Shown here piece by piece: positions 1 to 9,666 of a stretch of 64,000 nt of DNA. Origin of the DNA: Alcanivorax sp. DG881 (GTDB taxonomy: Bacteria > Pseudomonadota > Gammaproteobacteria > Pseudomonadales > Alcanivoracaceae); NCBI RefSeq assembly GCF_000155615.1, contig NZ_DS989915.1, positions 2,374,039-2,438,038 on the forward strand, given 5' to 3'. Numbering within the stretch: position 1 is the stretch's first letter; every line of letters begins with the position of its first letter. Under the pieces are notes generated by a model that saw nothing but the letters and a program-made list of their open reading frames with translations, had not been told where the DNA came from and did no database searches. The position numbers were made by a program, and so were the translations under genes.

Positions 1-205
1 TGGGGCTCAACCCGAAGGGCTGGTCCCTTTTTCCGCCCAGCAGCGCCATCCGCTGTTTATGTAGAATGACTACACGGCACACCGGCTGACACCACTGGAC
101 GAAAAAATGCATCCAGCAGGCGTTATCTCGGTAGTGTTAACAGGCCCTAACAACGCGAGCCAGGCAAATCCGCTAGCATGAGCCAAGACAAAAAAGGAGA
201 TCGGA
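1..205. other. Left-edge non-coding stretch
   Basis: No gene is supported here. The stretch holds a short dyad (TGTAG, five bases, CTACA) at 60-74 and, at 195-200, the AGGAGA that serves as ribosome binding site for the antiporter gene that follows. A minus-strand gene could start near the edge (an ATG around position 54 reads out of the window), but too little is visible to name it. Confidence 0.4.
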
Positions 206-1969
206 GTGGACGGATTTTTCTCGCAGGCGCTGGTGTTGCTGGGGGCGACACTGGTGCTGTTGCCGTTGTTTCAGCGGTTGGGACTGGGCAGCATCCTGGG
301 CTACCTGGCGGCTGGTATCGCAGTAGGACCGCTGGGGTTTGGCCTGGTCAGCGGCGGTAACGATGTGCTGCACTTTGCCGAGCTGGGTGTGGTGCTGATG
401 CTGTTTTTGGTGGGCCTGGAACTGGCCCCCCAGCAGTTGTGGGCGCAGCGTCGTCGACTGGTGGGGCTGGGTGCCAGCCAGATGGTCTTCAGCGCGTTGT
501 TGCTGGCAGGCGGGTTTTGGCTGGTGGGTTTCAGCACCAACCAGAGCCTGGCCATCGGCGCGACGCTGGCGCTGTCGTCCACGGCTTTTGTGGTGCAGAT
601 GCTGGTAGAGAACAACCAGCTGGGCACCCCGCAGGGCCGCTCCGCGTTTTCCATTTTGCTGTTTCAGGATCTGGCGGTGATTCCCATCCTGCTGCTGTTG
701 CCGGTGCTCGCTGGCGCCCAGGCGGGGGAGGACAGCCCGCAATTGCTGGCGGGCCTGGCGGCGCTGGTGGCCATGGTGTTGGCGGGCAAGTATGCGCTGA
801 ACCCCTGGCTGGGCTGGCTGGCCAAGCTGCGTAACCGGGAGTTGATGACCGCCAGTGCACTGATGCTGGTGCTGGGCTCTGCGGCGCTGATGGAGCACCT
901 GGGCCTGTCCATGGGCCTGGGTGCGTTTGTTGCGGGTGTGTTGCTGGCCAACTCGCCCTATCGGGAGCAATTGGAAACCGACATTCAGCCCTTCAAGGGC
1001 CTGCTGCTGGGGCTGTTTTTCCTGGCGATCGGCATGACCATGGACCTGCGTTTGCTGCTGGACCACCCGGGTAACATCGCCCTCTTCCTGGTGATGCTGT
1101 TGGGCCTGAAGGCGCTGGTGCTGATAGTGATCAGCCGCCTGCGCGGTGGCGAGTGGCGCAGTACCTTCATGTTCGGCATTTTGCTCAGCCAGGGGGGCGA
1201 ATTCGCCTTTGTGCTGCTGACCCAGGCGCAAACATTGAACCTGCTCGACCCGGCCATCGCCGGGCAGCTCAATCTGGTGGTGGCATTGTCCATGGCGTGT
1301 ACGCCGTTATTGCTGAAGCTGATGGCGATGTTGTGGCCCAAGGCGAGTAGCAAGGGGCCACGCAAGGACCTGGAAGAAGAAAGCATGCCTGCGCACCATC
1401 CCCAGGTGGTGATTGCCGGGCTTGGCCGCTTCGGGCAGATCACCGCTCGGATTCTGGTAGGCCGCCAAATTCCTTTCACCGCACTGGATTCCGACCCGGA
1501 CGAAATTGATATGCTGCGGCGCTACGGCAACGAAGTGTACTTCGGCGATGTAACCCGGCTCGATCTATTGCACAACGCGGGCCTGGAGCATGCCAAGGTG
1601 CTGGTGCTGGCGGTGGATGATGTGGACGCCTCCCTGAAAGCCGCAGAACTGGTACGCCACCACTTTCCCAACGTGACCATCGTGGCTCGCGCCCGCGACC
1701 GCTATCACGCTTACAAGCTACATGCCCTGGGCGTGGATCAAGTGATTCGGGAAAGCTTTGAATCAGCCCTGCTCAGTGCCCGCCTGACGCTGATGCAGTT
1801 GGGCGTTCCCGAATCCACCGCCATTGATCTGGTACGCAGCTTCCGGGATCTGGATGAGCGCCTGTTGCTGGAACAGATTGAGCATCGTGCCGATGTGGAC
1901 ATGCTGGTGGAAACCAATGCCAAAGGCCGGGCGGAGCTGCAGTCGTTGCTGTCGGAGGGAAAGTCATAG
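206..1969 (+). CDS. KefB/KefC-type monovalent cation:proton antiporter
   Basis: A 587-residue inner-membrane protein of the CPA2 family, predicted to exchange K+ (or Na+) for H+. Residues 1-380 are a chain of hydrophobic segments typical of the Na_H_exchanger domain. From about residue 395 a cytosolic RCK/TrkA-N Rossmann domain follows, with the nucleotide-binding run VVIAGLGRFGQ and a distal acidic FTALDSDPDEID. The length is close to E. coli KefB and KefC (about 600). The GTG start is chosen because AGGAGA lies just upstream at 195-200 and the membrane domain begins immediately. No KefF/KefG-type quinone reductase sits beside it, so glutathione-adduct gating as in E. coli Kef cannot be assumed. 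It stands alone on the plus strand and converges with the next gene. Confidence 0.9.
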   Translation: MDGFFSQALVLLGATLVLLPLFQRLGLGSILGYLAAGIAVGPLGFGLVSGGNDVLHFAELGVVLMLFLVGLELAPQQLWAQRRRLVGLGASQMVFSALLLAGGFWLVGFSTNQSLAIGATLALSSTAFVVQMLVENNQLGTPQGRSAFSILLFQDLAVIPILLLLPVLAGAQAGEDSPQLLAGLAALVAMVLAGKYALNPWLGWLAKLRNRELMTASALMLVLGSAALMEHLGLSMGLGAFVAGVLLANSPYREQLETDIQPFKGLLLGLFFLAIGMTMDLRLLLDHPGNIALFLVMLLGLKALVLIVISRLRGGEWRSTFMFGILLSQGGEFAFVLLTQAQTLNLLDPAIAGQLNLVVALSMACTPLLLKLMAMLWPKASSKGPRKDLEEESMPAHHPQVVIAGLGRFGQITARILVGRQIPFTALDSDPDEIDMLRRYGNEVYFGDVTRLDLLHNAGLEHAKVLVLAVDDVDASLKAAELVRHHFPNVTIVARARDRYHAYKLHALGVDQVIRESFESALLSARLTLMQLGVPESTAIDLVRSFRDLDERLLLEQIEHRADVDMLVETNAKGRAELQSLLSEGKS

Positions 1970-1992
1970 TGGTGCTGCGATAAGCCGCGTTT

Positions 1993-2015
1993 CCGGGGCG
2001 CCGGAGATGCCCCGG
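1993..2015. terminator. GC-rich hairpin after the antiporter gene
   Basis: CCGGGGC and GCCCCGG form a 7-bp stem around a 9-base loop, 24 bases after the stop codon. There is no T-run after it, so intrinsic termination is only a possibility. Confidence 0.4.
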
Positions 2016-2021
2016 CCAGTG

Positions 2022-2056
2022 CAGGTCGGATTGCGCCTTTCAGGCTAATCTGACCT
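2022..2056. repeat. REP-like palindrome between convergent genes
   Basis: The arms GGTCGGATT (2023-2031) and AATCTGACC (2047-2055) pair with one mismatch around GCGCCTTTCAGGCT, which itself contains CCT/AGG. This resembles the widespread extragenic palindromes of the type GTAGGTCGGATTAGCC. It lies in the gap between two converging genes, the usual place for REP elements, and could protect mRNA ends or stop transcription in both directions. Other copies outside the window were not examined. Confidence 0.55.
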
Positions 2057-2067
2057 ACACGAGACGA

Positions 2068-2487
2068 TTACAGCTTCAGCTTGTTCAGCCCACGGCTGAT
2101 GGCCTGGCCCAGGCCGGCTTTGATGATCGGGCCGATCAGGGGCAGCTTGCCTTCAAATTCGATGGTGTAGTCCAGCTGGCTGCCGCCATTGGCCGCTTCG
2201 GAAAAGCGCATGATGCCTTTATGGTGCTTCAGCGGGCTGCCCTTGGTGATGGTGTATTCAATGCGCTCGTTGGGAACCACCTTGGTGACGGTTTCTTCGA
2301 ACGGTGGCGCCACCAGAATCTGCATTTTCCGGGTAGAGCCCACACCGTTGGGGCTGTCCTGTCCGTCCTTGATGCGCTTGATCTTGGCCGGGGCAAAAAT
2401 CAGCTCCAGGTTTTCGTGCACACTGAGAAAGTCGAACAGCTTGTCCACGGAGAACGGGAAAGTCTTGGAAATGTCGATGCGTTGCAT
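2068..2487 (-). CDS. SRPBCC-family protein (polyketide cyclase/START-like)
   Basis: A 139-residue soluble protein with the pattern of the SRPBCC ligand-binding fold. It has an N-terminal beta strand (QRIDISKTFPFSVDKLFDFL), a central strand pair around a VNERIEYTI-like segment, and a long C-terminal helix ending in GLNKLKL. Such proteins bind hydrophobic ligands; the ligand here is unknown. The ATG at 2487 is preferred over the GTG at 2502 because GGGAG lies 8 bases before it and would overlap the earlier start. It is a single minus-strand gene followed by the convergent antiporter gene. Confidence 0.75.
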   Translation of the reverse strand: MQRIDISKTFPFSVDKLFDFLSVHENLELIFAPAKIKRIKDGQDSPNGVGSTRKMQILVAPPFEETVTKVVPNERIEYTITKGSPLKHHKGIMRFSEAANGGSQLDYTIEFEGKLPLIGPIIKAGLGQAISRGLNKLKL

Positions 2488-2652
2488 GGCGGTTGCTCCC
2501 ACTTCTGCCCGGCAGGCCGCCGGAAACGTTTCATACTACCTAAGGCGGTAGTAAACAGGGTGTCGATTCTGCCTGTTGGCTGTCCACCCGCAAGGTTAAT
2601 TTGGGCCATAGCGCTGCCAGTGGCGACTACGCTCCCCCCACAGAGTGTGCTA

Positions 2653-3684
2653 TCAGAACCCTTCAGCCAACCAGGCGGTGATCATTGCTGCGCTGTCCTC
2701 GCGGCAGTCGCTGGCGTTCTGCCCGGCCCACAATGGCGAACAGTCCCCGCTGCCCTGGGCTTCTGCGGCGGCACGCAGTGGCCCGATAGCGTTGCCCGCC
2801 AGCGGGAATGCCGGTGCGGTGTCCGGGAAGCAGCCCAGCTCGTGCATCAGCCGATTGACCATGCCCCGGGCGGGACGCCCGGAAAAAACCGTGGTTAATG
2901 CGGTGTGTCGGGCCCGGTCGCTGTTCAGCCATTCTCGATGCACGGGTTTGGTGGTGGCTTCCGGACACAACAAGTAGGCCGTGCCCACTTGCACTGCGGT
3001 TGCGCCTAACGCCATGGCGGCCCGCACGCCGGCCGGGCTGGCAATGCCGCCGGCGGCGATCACCGGAATGGAGACGGCATCGGCGACCTGCGGCAACAGA
3101 CTAAAGGTGCCCTGCTGGCGACTCAGATCATCGCTGAGAAAATGGCCCCGGTGCCCACCCGCTTCCAGTCCTTGGGCAATCACCGCATCGGCGCCTTGTG
3201 CCTGGAGCCAGAGTGCCTCTTCAACCGTGGTGGCGCTGGACAGAACCGTAGCCCCGGTGGCTTTTACCCGATCCAGCAGGCTGGCCTCCGGCAAGCCGTA
3301 ATGAAAACTCACCACCGCAGGCTGGAATTGTGCCAGCACTGCCGCGCAATCGGCATCAAACGGCTTGCGTGATGGGCCTTCGGGAATCGCTGATGGATCG
3401 GCGCCGAACTCGTCATAGTAAGGGTGGAGGGTTTCTACCCAGCGTTGTTCGCCTTCCGGGTTGGGCGCCGGGGAATCGTGGCAGAAAAAATTCACGTTCC
3501 AGGGGCTGTTGGTGGCGGCACTCAGTTGCGCCAGTTGCTGCTCCAGGCCGGCGGCATCGAGCATGCCGGCCGGCACAGAGCCCAAACCTCCCGCCGCACA
3601 GACCGCAGCTGCCAGACGCCAGTCCTGCACCCCGGCCATGGGTGCCTGGATCAGTGGCAGGGCAGTGTTGAACAGCGGTCGCAT
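2653..3684 (-). CDS. Nitronate monooxygenase (2-nitropropane dioxygenase family)
   Basis: A 343-residue FMN-dependent TIM-barrel enzyme predicted to oxidise alkyl nitronates, such as propionate-3-nitronate, to aldehydes and nitrite. Visible family landmarks are the N-terminal PLIQAPMAGVQDW, the FMN/active-site segment AQGLEAGGHRG near residue 175, and the phosphate-binding PVIAAGGIASPAGV followed by ALGATAVQVGTAYL. The ATG at 3684 has GAGGAA just upstream. The nearest gene on the same strand lies 30 bases upstream, so it may end a small operon. The true substrate may be a different nitro compound or an enoyl thioester, since this fold also includes FabK-like enzymes. Confidence 0.88.
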   Translation of the reverse strand: MRPLFNTALPLIQAPMAGVQDWRLAAAVCAAGGLGSVPAGMLDAAGLEQQLAQLSAATNSPWNVNFFCHDSPAPNPEGEQRWVETLHPYYDEFGADPSAIPEGPSRKPFDADCAAVLAQFQPAVVSFHYGLPEASLLDRVKATGATVLSSATTVEEALWLQAQGADAVIAQGLEAGGHRGHFLSDDLSRQQGTFSLLPQVADAVSIPVIAAGGIASPAGVRAAMALGATAVQVGTAYLLCPEATTKPVHREWLNSDRARHTALTTVFSGRPARGMVNRLMHELGCFPDTAPAFPLAGNAIGPLRAAAEAQGSGDCSPLWAGQNASDCREDSAAMITAWLAEGF

Positions 3685-3714
3685 AGGCGGTTCCTCGTCA
3701 GGCTGGAAAGAGGG

Positions 3715-4251
3715 TCAGCGAATCACACGATCCAGGATGAATTCGGCCCGGATGTGGACCGGGGCTTGGGGCACCTCCACTAGCGTATAGCCAAAATGCC
3801 GATAGGCCGTTTGCATGATCTCGAAGGTGGCAACGGCTTCAGCAAACGATTGTTTGCGTTCCTTGTCGTTGGTAAAGATAGCCTCCCAGGGAGGGAAGAG
3901 GAAGACGGGGTCATGGTATCGCTGCGCTTCGCAGGCTTTAACCAGAGAGGAGGGGACCGCCAGACCTTCAAGGCGCGAGTAGCCATAGATATCGACCAGG
4001 CCCCGATCAAAAAAGACCGCCCCCTTATGGTCCGCAACGCGGGCATGGTTGGCCTGCTCGGCTGACAGCATCCGGTCACGAAAAGCGGTTTTGTCTTGCC
4101 AGGGAACGGCCTTTCCGCCCTGCTCAACCTGGGATTGAATCACTTGACGGCCGACTTCTTCGCAACAGTGAAAACCAAGGTGGGCAATATGCTCGATAAC
4201 CGCTGTCTTGCCGGCGCCGGGTCCGCCGGTCAGCACGATGGCTGTTGTCAT
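3715..4251 (-). CDS. AAA family ATPase (AAA_28, NadR/Ttd14-like P-loop protein)
   Basis: A 178-residue soluble P-loop protein. The Walker A motif GGPGAGKT occupies residues 9-16, and a VFFDRGLVDIYGY segment near residue 80 supplies the Walker B-like acidic residue. The domain order matches the small AAA_28 family of kinase-like ATPases, whose substrates are mostly unknown. The start overlaps the stop of the upstream acetyltransferase gene by four bases (ATGA), which implies translational coupling. The three genes from the thioesterase to this one lie close together and may be one transcript. Confidence 0.7.
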   Translation of the reverse strand: MTTAIVLTGGPGAGKTAVIEHIAHLGFHCCEEVGRQVIQSQVEQGGKAVPWQDKTAFRDRMLSAEQANHARVADHKGAVFFDRGLVDIYGYSRLEGLAVPSSLVKACEAQRYHDPVFLFPPWEAIFTNDKERKQSFAEAVATFEIMQTAYRHFGYTLVEVPQAPVHIRAEFILDRVIR

Positions 4252-4796
4252 TTGCCGGAACCTGAGGTGCTTGCATGGCTGTCAGATGCGAGCAGTGAGT
4301 AGAGCGCCTGGTCCAGGAATCGGCCATAAAGCCTTTCCGATTGCCTGAGCGTGCCTTCATGGATAAAGCCCAATCGTTCCGGCAGAGCCCGGCTTTGTCG
4401 GTTGTTGACGGCACAGCGAATCTCGATCCGGTTAAGGTCACATTCCGTGAACCCGATAGTAATGAGTTGTCGGACGGCGGTTGTCGCAATGCCTTGGCCG
4501 GTGTGGTCCTGCCCGAGCCAGTAACCGATGGATCCGGTGCCGTGCGGCTTGTTTATGCTGTGGAACCCGGTAACGCCACATAAGTCCCCTGCATGAATAA
4601 TGGCAAAAGTGGGGGCGCTATTGGATGCGGCCATTCTTTCTGCGCTTTCAATAAAGTGCCGGGTGTCATCGACGGTGCGTACCTGATCCAGCCAGGGTAG
4701 CCACTCGCGCAGGAAGCGGCGATTGCAATCAGTGAGTGCAAACAACGCGGGCGCAAGGCCTTGATTGAGTGGTTGTAGTGTGACGTCGGGTTGCAC
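4248..4796 (-). CDS. GNAT N-acetyltransferase, RimL-like
   Basis: A 182-residue acyl-CoA-dependent acetyltransferase. It begins with the characteristic RimL-type block (LFALTDCNRRFLREWLPWL). Further on it has GSIGYWLGQDHTGQGIATTA, which holds the acetyl-CoA pyrophosphate-binding motif, and EIRCAVNNRQSRALPERLGF near the C terminus. RimL-type enzymes acetylate ribosomal proteins or other amines; the substrate here is unknown. The reading frame stays open to 4883, but that start would overlap the thioesterase gene and add a low-complexity tail. The GTG at 4796 gives the normal family length, although its ribosome binding site is weak. Confidence 0.75.
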   Translation of the reverse strand: MQPDVTLQPLNQGLAPALFALTDCNRRFLREWLPWLDQVRTVDDTRHFIESAERMAASNSAPTFAIIHAGDLCGVTGFHSINKPHGTGSIGYWLGQDHTGQGIATTAVRQLITIGFTECDLNRIEIRCAVNNRQSRALPERLGFIHEGTLRQSERLYGRFLDQALYSLLASDSHASTSGSGK

Positions 4797-4842
4797 GCGG
4801 CTATCCGTCCGATGGCAGGCGTTTTGCCGTGCCGGGGGTGAG

Positions 4843-5256
4843 TTAACGTTTGCCTTCCACCTTGCTGATGGTGCCCTGGGCAACAGCGACGAGCCGTTCT
4901 TCGCCGTTATTCAGGGCGATCACTTCACACTGGCAGACAGCCTGTTTTTGGCCACTGGAAAGCACTGTGGCACGGGCCGTTAGCCGTTCCCCCAGCGCCG
5001 GGCGCAGATAGTTGATCTTGTATTCGGAGGTCACCGAGTCCCCCAGTACGGAGCCGCCAGCATAGGTGAGCGCATTGTCGGCGAGATAGCTGACAACACC
5101 GCCGTGGACAAACCCGTGTTGTTGCTTCAGTTCATCGCGCACAGCCAGTGTCAGCACGGCCTTGCCGGGTTCAAAGGCCTCGAGTTCGGTGCCCAGCAGC
5201 GCGCTGAATGGCTGGCTGGCAAGAACCTGTTTGCCGAACTGGAAAAGCTCACTCAT
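4843..5256 (-). CDS. PaaI-family acyl-CoA thioesterase (hotdog fold)
   Basis: A 137-residue single-hotdog protein. The active-site region ELKQQHGFVHGGVVSYLAD matches the PaaI/YbgC-like HGG motif, followed by the long hotdog helix and the strand SEYKINYLRPA. The family hydrolyses aryl- or acyl-CoA esters in the cytosol, often relieving CoA trapping during aromatic or fatty-acid breakdown. It lies 41 bases after gamma-glutamyltransferase and 46 bases before the acetyltransferase on the same strand. Confidence 0.82.
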   Translation of the reverse strand: MSELFQFGKQVLASQPFSALLGTELEAFEPGKAVLTLAVRDELKQQHGFVHGGVVSYLADNALTYAGGSVLGDSVTSEYKINYLRPALGERLTARATVLSSGQKQAVCQCEVIALNNGEERLVAVAQGTISKVEGKR

Positions 5257-5297
5257 GACAGGGCTCCGGTTTTAATCAGGCGTATGAAAGCCGGTGG

Positions 5298-6983
5298 TCA
5301 CTCGGCGTGCGGCTGGGGTGAGCGCACTTCGGCACTGCCAATACCACGGGGGTCGCTGGCGGCGGTGACTTCGCCGCTGTTCTTGCCACTGCCCTTGCGC
5401 CACAGGATGGCCTGCATGTTGCCGTAGTTGCGGCCGGTGGAAACCACCTTGTGGCCCATCAGCATCAATTCCTTGGCGGCCTGGCTGCCGACGAATTCCG
5501 GCTCTGCCTGGACTTCGTCAGGCAGAAACTGATGGTGGAATCGCACGCGACTGACCCAGTCTTCGATGGGTTTATCGTTGGCGGCTTCAATGACACCCAG
5601 CATCACCATGGAGATGATGCGGCTGCCGCCGGGGGTGCCGAGAATGGCGACCCGGTCGTCGAACTCCACGAAGGTGGGGGTCATGGAAGAAAGCGGGCGC
5701 TTGCCGGGGGCAATGGCGTTGGCCTGGCTGCCGACCAGGCCGTAGGCGTTGGGGCTGCCGGGTTTGGCGGAGAAGTCGTCCATTTCGTTGTTGAGCAGCA
5801 CTCCGGTGCCGGGGGCCACAAAGCCGCTACCGAACGGCAGGTTAATACTCAGGGTGGCGGCGACTCGGTTGCCGTCTTTATCCAGTACCGAGAAATGGGT
5901 GGTGTGAAAGCCTTCCTCCACGCCGATGGGCTCGCCCAGGCTGCTGCTGGGGGTGGCCTTGTCCAGGGTGATGCTGCTGGCGCGCTGTTTGGCGTAGTCG
6001 TTACTCAACAGCTTATCCACAGGCATATCCACAAAGTCCGGGTCGCCCAGATACCGTGCCCGGTCCTGGTAGGCGCGGCGCATGGCTTCGATGGCCAGGT
6101 GCGGGGTCATGTCGCCGGTGTCACCGGCGTTGAACTGGCTGAGGATGTTCAGTGCTTCGCCCATGACGATGCCGCCGGAGGACGGCGGCGGTGCGGAGAT
6201 GACCCGCCCCTCGCGGAACGGGCTGACGGTGGGTGTGCGTTCCACCACGGTGTAGTCAGCCAGATCGTCCAGGGTCCAGATGCCGCCGGCCTGCTGCACG
6301 CCGTCTACCAGCTGTTTGGCCACTTCGCCCTGATAGAACCCTGCGTTGCCCTGTTCAGCGATGGCGGTGAGTACCCGGGCCAGATCCGGTTGCTGGATCA
6401 GGTGGTTGTTGGGGGGCACCTTGCCGTTGTGCAGGAAAATGGCGGCGGCTTCCGGGAAACGGTTGAGCACGTCTTCGCGGTAACCGGCCAGCTTGCGGTA
6501 ATGCTCTTCTACGCGGAAGCCTTTCTCGGCCAGTGCAATGGCCGGGGCCAGGGTGGCAGTGAGGGGTAATTTGCCGTAGTTGTCCGCAAGGTGGGCGAAG
6601 GCGGCAGCCTGGCCGGGAATACCGGCGGCGCTGGGGCCGTTCACCGCCCAGTCGCGCATTACCTTGCCATCCTTGTCCTGATACATGGTGGCCGTAGCGG
6701 CGCCGGGGGCGGTTTCACGGGCGTCTACAAAGGTCTGCAAACCGTCCTGTTCCCGGTGCAGCAGCCAGAAGCCGCCCCCGCCCATACCGGCAGAATAGGG
6801 TTCGACCACCGCCAGGGCAGCCGCCACGGCCACGGCCGCATCGAAGGCATTACCGCCCTGCTCGAGAATGTTGAGCCCGGCTTCTGTAGCCAGAGGGTGG
6901 GCGCTGGCCACCGCGTTCTTGCCCGGCCCGGCCGCCTGGGCGGTAACGGTGATCAGCAGCAGTAACGGGATCAGGGTGCGCAT
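5298..6983 (-). CDS. ggt: Gamma-glutamyltransferase (periplasmic)
   Basis: A 561-residue Ntn-hydrolase that cleaves or transfers the gamma-glutamyl group of glutathione and related peptides. An N-terminal signal peptide (MRTLIPLLLLITVTAQA) precedes the mature start, so it acts in the periplasm. The family substrate-binding block NAFDAAVAVAAALAVVEP follows. The autoprocessing site with the catalytic threonine is seen as HTTHFSVLDKDGNRVA near residue 365, followed by PFGSGFVAPGTGVLLNNEMD. The C-terminal GTPGGSRI motif is present. The length matches E. coli Ggt (about 580). Together with gshB about 43 kb away it points to ordinary glutathione turnover. Confidence 0.93.
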   Translation of the reverse strand: MRTLIPLLLLITVTAQAAGPGKNAVASAHPLATEAGLNILEQGGNAFDAAVAVAAALAVVEPYSAGMGGGGFWLLHREQDGLQTFVDARETAPGAATATMYQDKDGKVMRDWAVNGPSAAGIPGQAAAFAHLADNYGKLPLTATLAPAIALAEKGFRVEEHYRKLAGYREDVLNRFPEAAAIFLHNGKVPPNNHLIQQPDLARVLTAIAEQGNAGFYQGEVAKQLVDGVQQAGGIWTLDDLADYTVVERTPTVSPFREGRVISAPPPSSGGIVMGEALNILSQFNAGDTGDMTPHLAIEAMRRAYQDRARYLGDPDFVDMPVDKLLSNDYAKQRASSITLDKATPSSSLGEPIGVEEGFHTTHFSVLDKDGNRVAATLSINLPFGSGFVAPGTGVLLNNEMDDFSAKPGSPNAYGLVGSQANAIAPGKRPLSSMTPTFVEFDDRVAILGTPGGSRIISMVMLGVIEAANDKPIEDWVSRVRFHHQFLPDEVQAEPEFVGSQAAKELMLMGHKVVSTGRNYGNMQAILWRKGSGKNSGEVTAASDPRGIGSAEVRSPQPHAE

Positions 6984-7043
6984 CGGGTGTCCTCCTTGAG
7001 AACCGGTGGGTGTGGAGCGGTGTCCGGCTTTGTTGTTATGGTT

Positions 7044-7190
7044 GAGTTGAAAGTTAAAAGTTTAAAGTTGAAACGCGGACAGGGCTCGATTTCTGCCTGG
7101 TCGTGCCCGCGTACACTGGTAATGGCGCGGGTATAGCCGTTCAGAACCCAATCACCTGGCGCGCGCTTTTTAACTTTCAACTTTGAACTC
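7044..7190. repeat. Word-repeat inverted element, copy 1 (GTTGAAAG type)
   Basis: The left arm (7044-7077) is made of imperfect tandem copies of a GTTGAAAG/TTTAAAGTTG word and ends in CGCG. The right arm (7161-7190) begins GCGCG and carries the inverted words TAACTTTCAACTTTGAAC. About 85 unrelated bases separate them. The same arm design occurs at 31661-31858. The element fills the gap between coaD and ggt and ends exactly at the coaD stop. No ORF lies inside it. Confidence 0.6.
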
Positions 7191-8113
<923 letters not shown>

Positions 8114-9112
8114 ATGCCGATTTCATGGATTGTGGAAACGATGAGAAAGCAACGGCTGGGCTTTGTAGGATTGGGGGATGACACGGCAAGCGCCTGCTTG
8201 TCCATGTTGAAGATCATGGATGGCCGGTCTGAAGTAGATTGGAGCCACAGTGATCCCGACAGCGCAGATGTGCTGATGATTTCCTGCGATCAAACAGATG
8301 AAACGCAACGCTGGGAGCGCAGCGACAAGCCGCGCATTGTCGTATACCACGGTAATCAGCAAAAACCGGCGTCGCCGTTTATTCTGCAGCACCCTTTCCG
8401 GGTCATGCAGTTGTTATCCGTGCTCGACGAAGTTGCGGACACCTTGTCGTCCGGGGGGGCGTCACCGTCCCATTCCTCTGCCCAGGTAGCTGCGCCCTCT
8501 GCCGCTGTATCCAATAATGTCTCCCCTTTCTGGTTATCCCTGCATGAGGCAGTTAACGGAAACGTGCCTGACCCGGCGGGGCTGCTGGTGTCGTCGTCGT
8601 CCCATGGCGTGCTGTATTTCAAGCCGGCGTCCCAGCGTTTCTATGCAAGCAAGGCGCTGTTCCGCCAGTTGGCTGCAGGCTCCGTAGAGTTAGGCCCCCT
8701 GACGCCTACCACAGAGGCGGTACCGGAAGAGATGGTGGCTTGCCCGCTGTTTTCATTGTGCTGGATGGTGTCACGTTACGGCGCAACGCATCTGGCGCCG
8801 TGGATGAATCCTGAAGGGGCGTTTCATCTTAAACGCTGGCCCAGTTTTGGCACCCTGGAAAAGAGCCGCACGCATTTGTCTCTGTGTGCCTTGATGACCA
8901 AGCGCCCCCTGACCCGTCAGCAACTTCAGCAAGTTTCACACTGCAGTGAGGAAGAGCTGGACCGGTTCATCAATGCATGTGAAATGAGTGACCTGATGGT
9001 GTTCGAGGAAGCCGTCCAGGTACCGTTGCCGGAGGCCGCTGCCGAGGAAGGAAAAGGACGCTTTGGTGGTTTGATCAAAGGCTTGCGCAGTCGATTGGGG
9101 TTGAGTGCTTAG
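8114..9112 (+). CDS. Uncharacterised protein heading a GTPase-roadblock operon
   Basis: A 332-residue soluble protein not matched to a named family. The first 110 residues alternate strands and helices and look like a Rossmann/receiver-type fold (LGFVGLGDD, DVLMISCDQ, RIVVYHGNQ, then a helix ending in VLDEVADTL). A serine/alanine-rich linker follows. The C-terminal part contains a helical segment (LTRQQLQQVSHCSEEELDRF) suggestive of a winged helix. An internal ATG at 8141 (MRKQRLGF) is an equally plausible start. It ends 2 bases before the GTPase gene, so the two are surely co-transcribed. A role as sensor or effector of the GTPase is inference. Confidence 0.6.
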   Translation: MPISWIVETMRKQRLGFVGLGDDTASACLSMLKIMDGRSEVDWSHSDPDSADVLMISCDQTDETQRWERSDKPRIVVYHGNQQKPASPFILQHPFRVMQLLSVLDEVADTLSSGGASPSHSSAQVAAPSAAVSNNVSPFWLSLHEAVNGNVPDPAGLLVSSSSHGVLYFKPASQRFYASKALFRQLAAGSVELGPLTPTTEAVPEEMVACPLFSLCWMVSRYGATHLAPWMNPEGAFHLKRWPSFGTLEKSRTHLSLCALMTKRPLTRQQLQQVSHCSEEELDRFINACEMSDLMVFEEAVQVPLPEAAAEEGKGRFGGLIKGLRSRLGLSA

Positions 9113-9114
9113 CA

Positions 9115-9666
9115 ATGACAAATGACGAATTCAAAATTCTTTTTACCGGCCCCATGGGGGCAGGGAAAACCACGGCAATTACTGCGTTAAGTGACCAGGA
9201 ATGTGTGTCCACGGATGTGGTGAATACCGATATTGATCAGTGCGACAAGGAAATGACCACGGCAGCGCTGGACTATGGCTTCATCGATATTCCTGGCGGG
9301 GGTGGTGTGCGCCTTTATGGCACGCCGGGGCAGGAACGGTTCCGGTTTATGTGGCCGATCCTTGCCAATAATGCTGCTGGTGTGATCGTGCTGTTGAATG
9401 GCGAGCATCCGGATCTGGATAGCCACCTGTCAGTGTTCGTCGATGCATTCTGGGAGCAGGGTGCCATGCCAATGGTAATCGGCGTAGGCCGGCTGGCCAG
9501 CGAGGATTTTGAAATTATCGAACGGATCACCGATACCTTGCTGGAACGTCATATTTCACCGCCCATTTTTTCGGTGGATGTCAGGGAAAAAGACGATGTT
9601 TTGTTACTGGTCGAGGCGTTGCTCTGCCAGATTGAAGTTAACGAAATGGGAATGATGCAAGCATGA
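9115..9666 (+). CDS. Small Ras-like GTPase (COG2229/MglA-like)
   Basis: A 183-residue cytosolic P-loop GTPase. The G1 motif GPMGAGKTT is at residues 11-19 and the G3-type motif YGTPGQERFRFMW near residue 66. The usual G4 NKxD is not visible: the equivalent strand reads VIGVGRLASED. Guanine specificity may therefore be altered. In Myxococcus MglA/MglB and the Streptomyces conservons, such GTPases work with roadblock proteins that act as activators or platforms, and two roadblock genes follow here. Its stop overlaps the next start by four bases (ATGA). Confidence 0.8.
   Translation: MTNDEFKILFTGPMGAGKTTAITALSDQECVSTDVVNTDIDQCDKEMTTAALDYGFIDIPGGGGVRLYGTPGQERFRFMWPILANNAAGVIVLLNGEHPDLDSHLSVFVDAFWEQGAMPMVIGVGRLASEDFEIIERITDTLLERHISPPIFSVDVREKDDVLLLVEALLCQIEVNEMGMMQA

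Noticed and set aside
173-1231. 352-codon minus-strand open frame opposite the antiporter gene
   Set aside because: Its Gln/His-rich translation is the mirror of leucine-rich membrane codons; the plus-strand product is a recognisable CPA2 antiporter.
5451-6569. 372-codon plus-strand open frame opposite ggt
   Set aside because: Glycine/His-rich shadow of a well-supported gamma-glutamyltransferase.
7044-7190. CRISPR-like array in the GTTGAAAG repeats
   Set aside because: The words are short, degenerate and contiguous, with no constant repeat-spacer periodicity and no cas genes.
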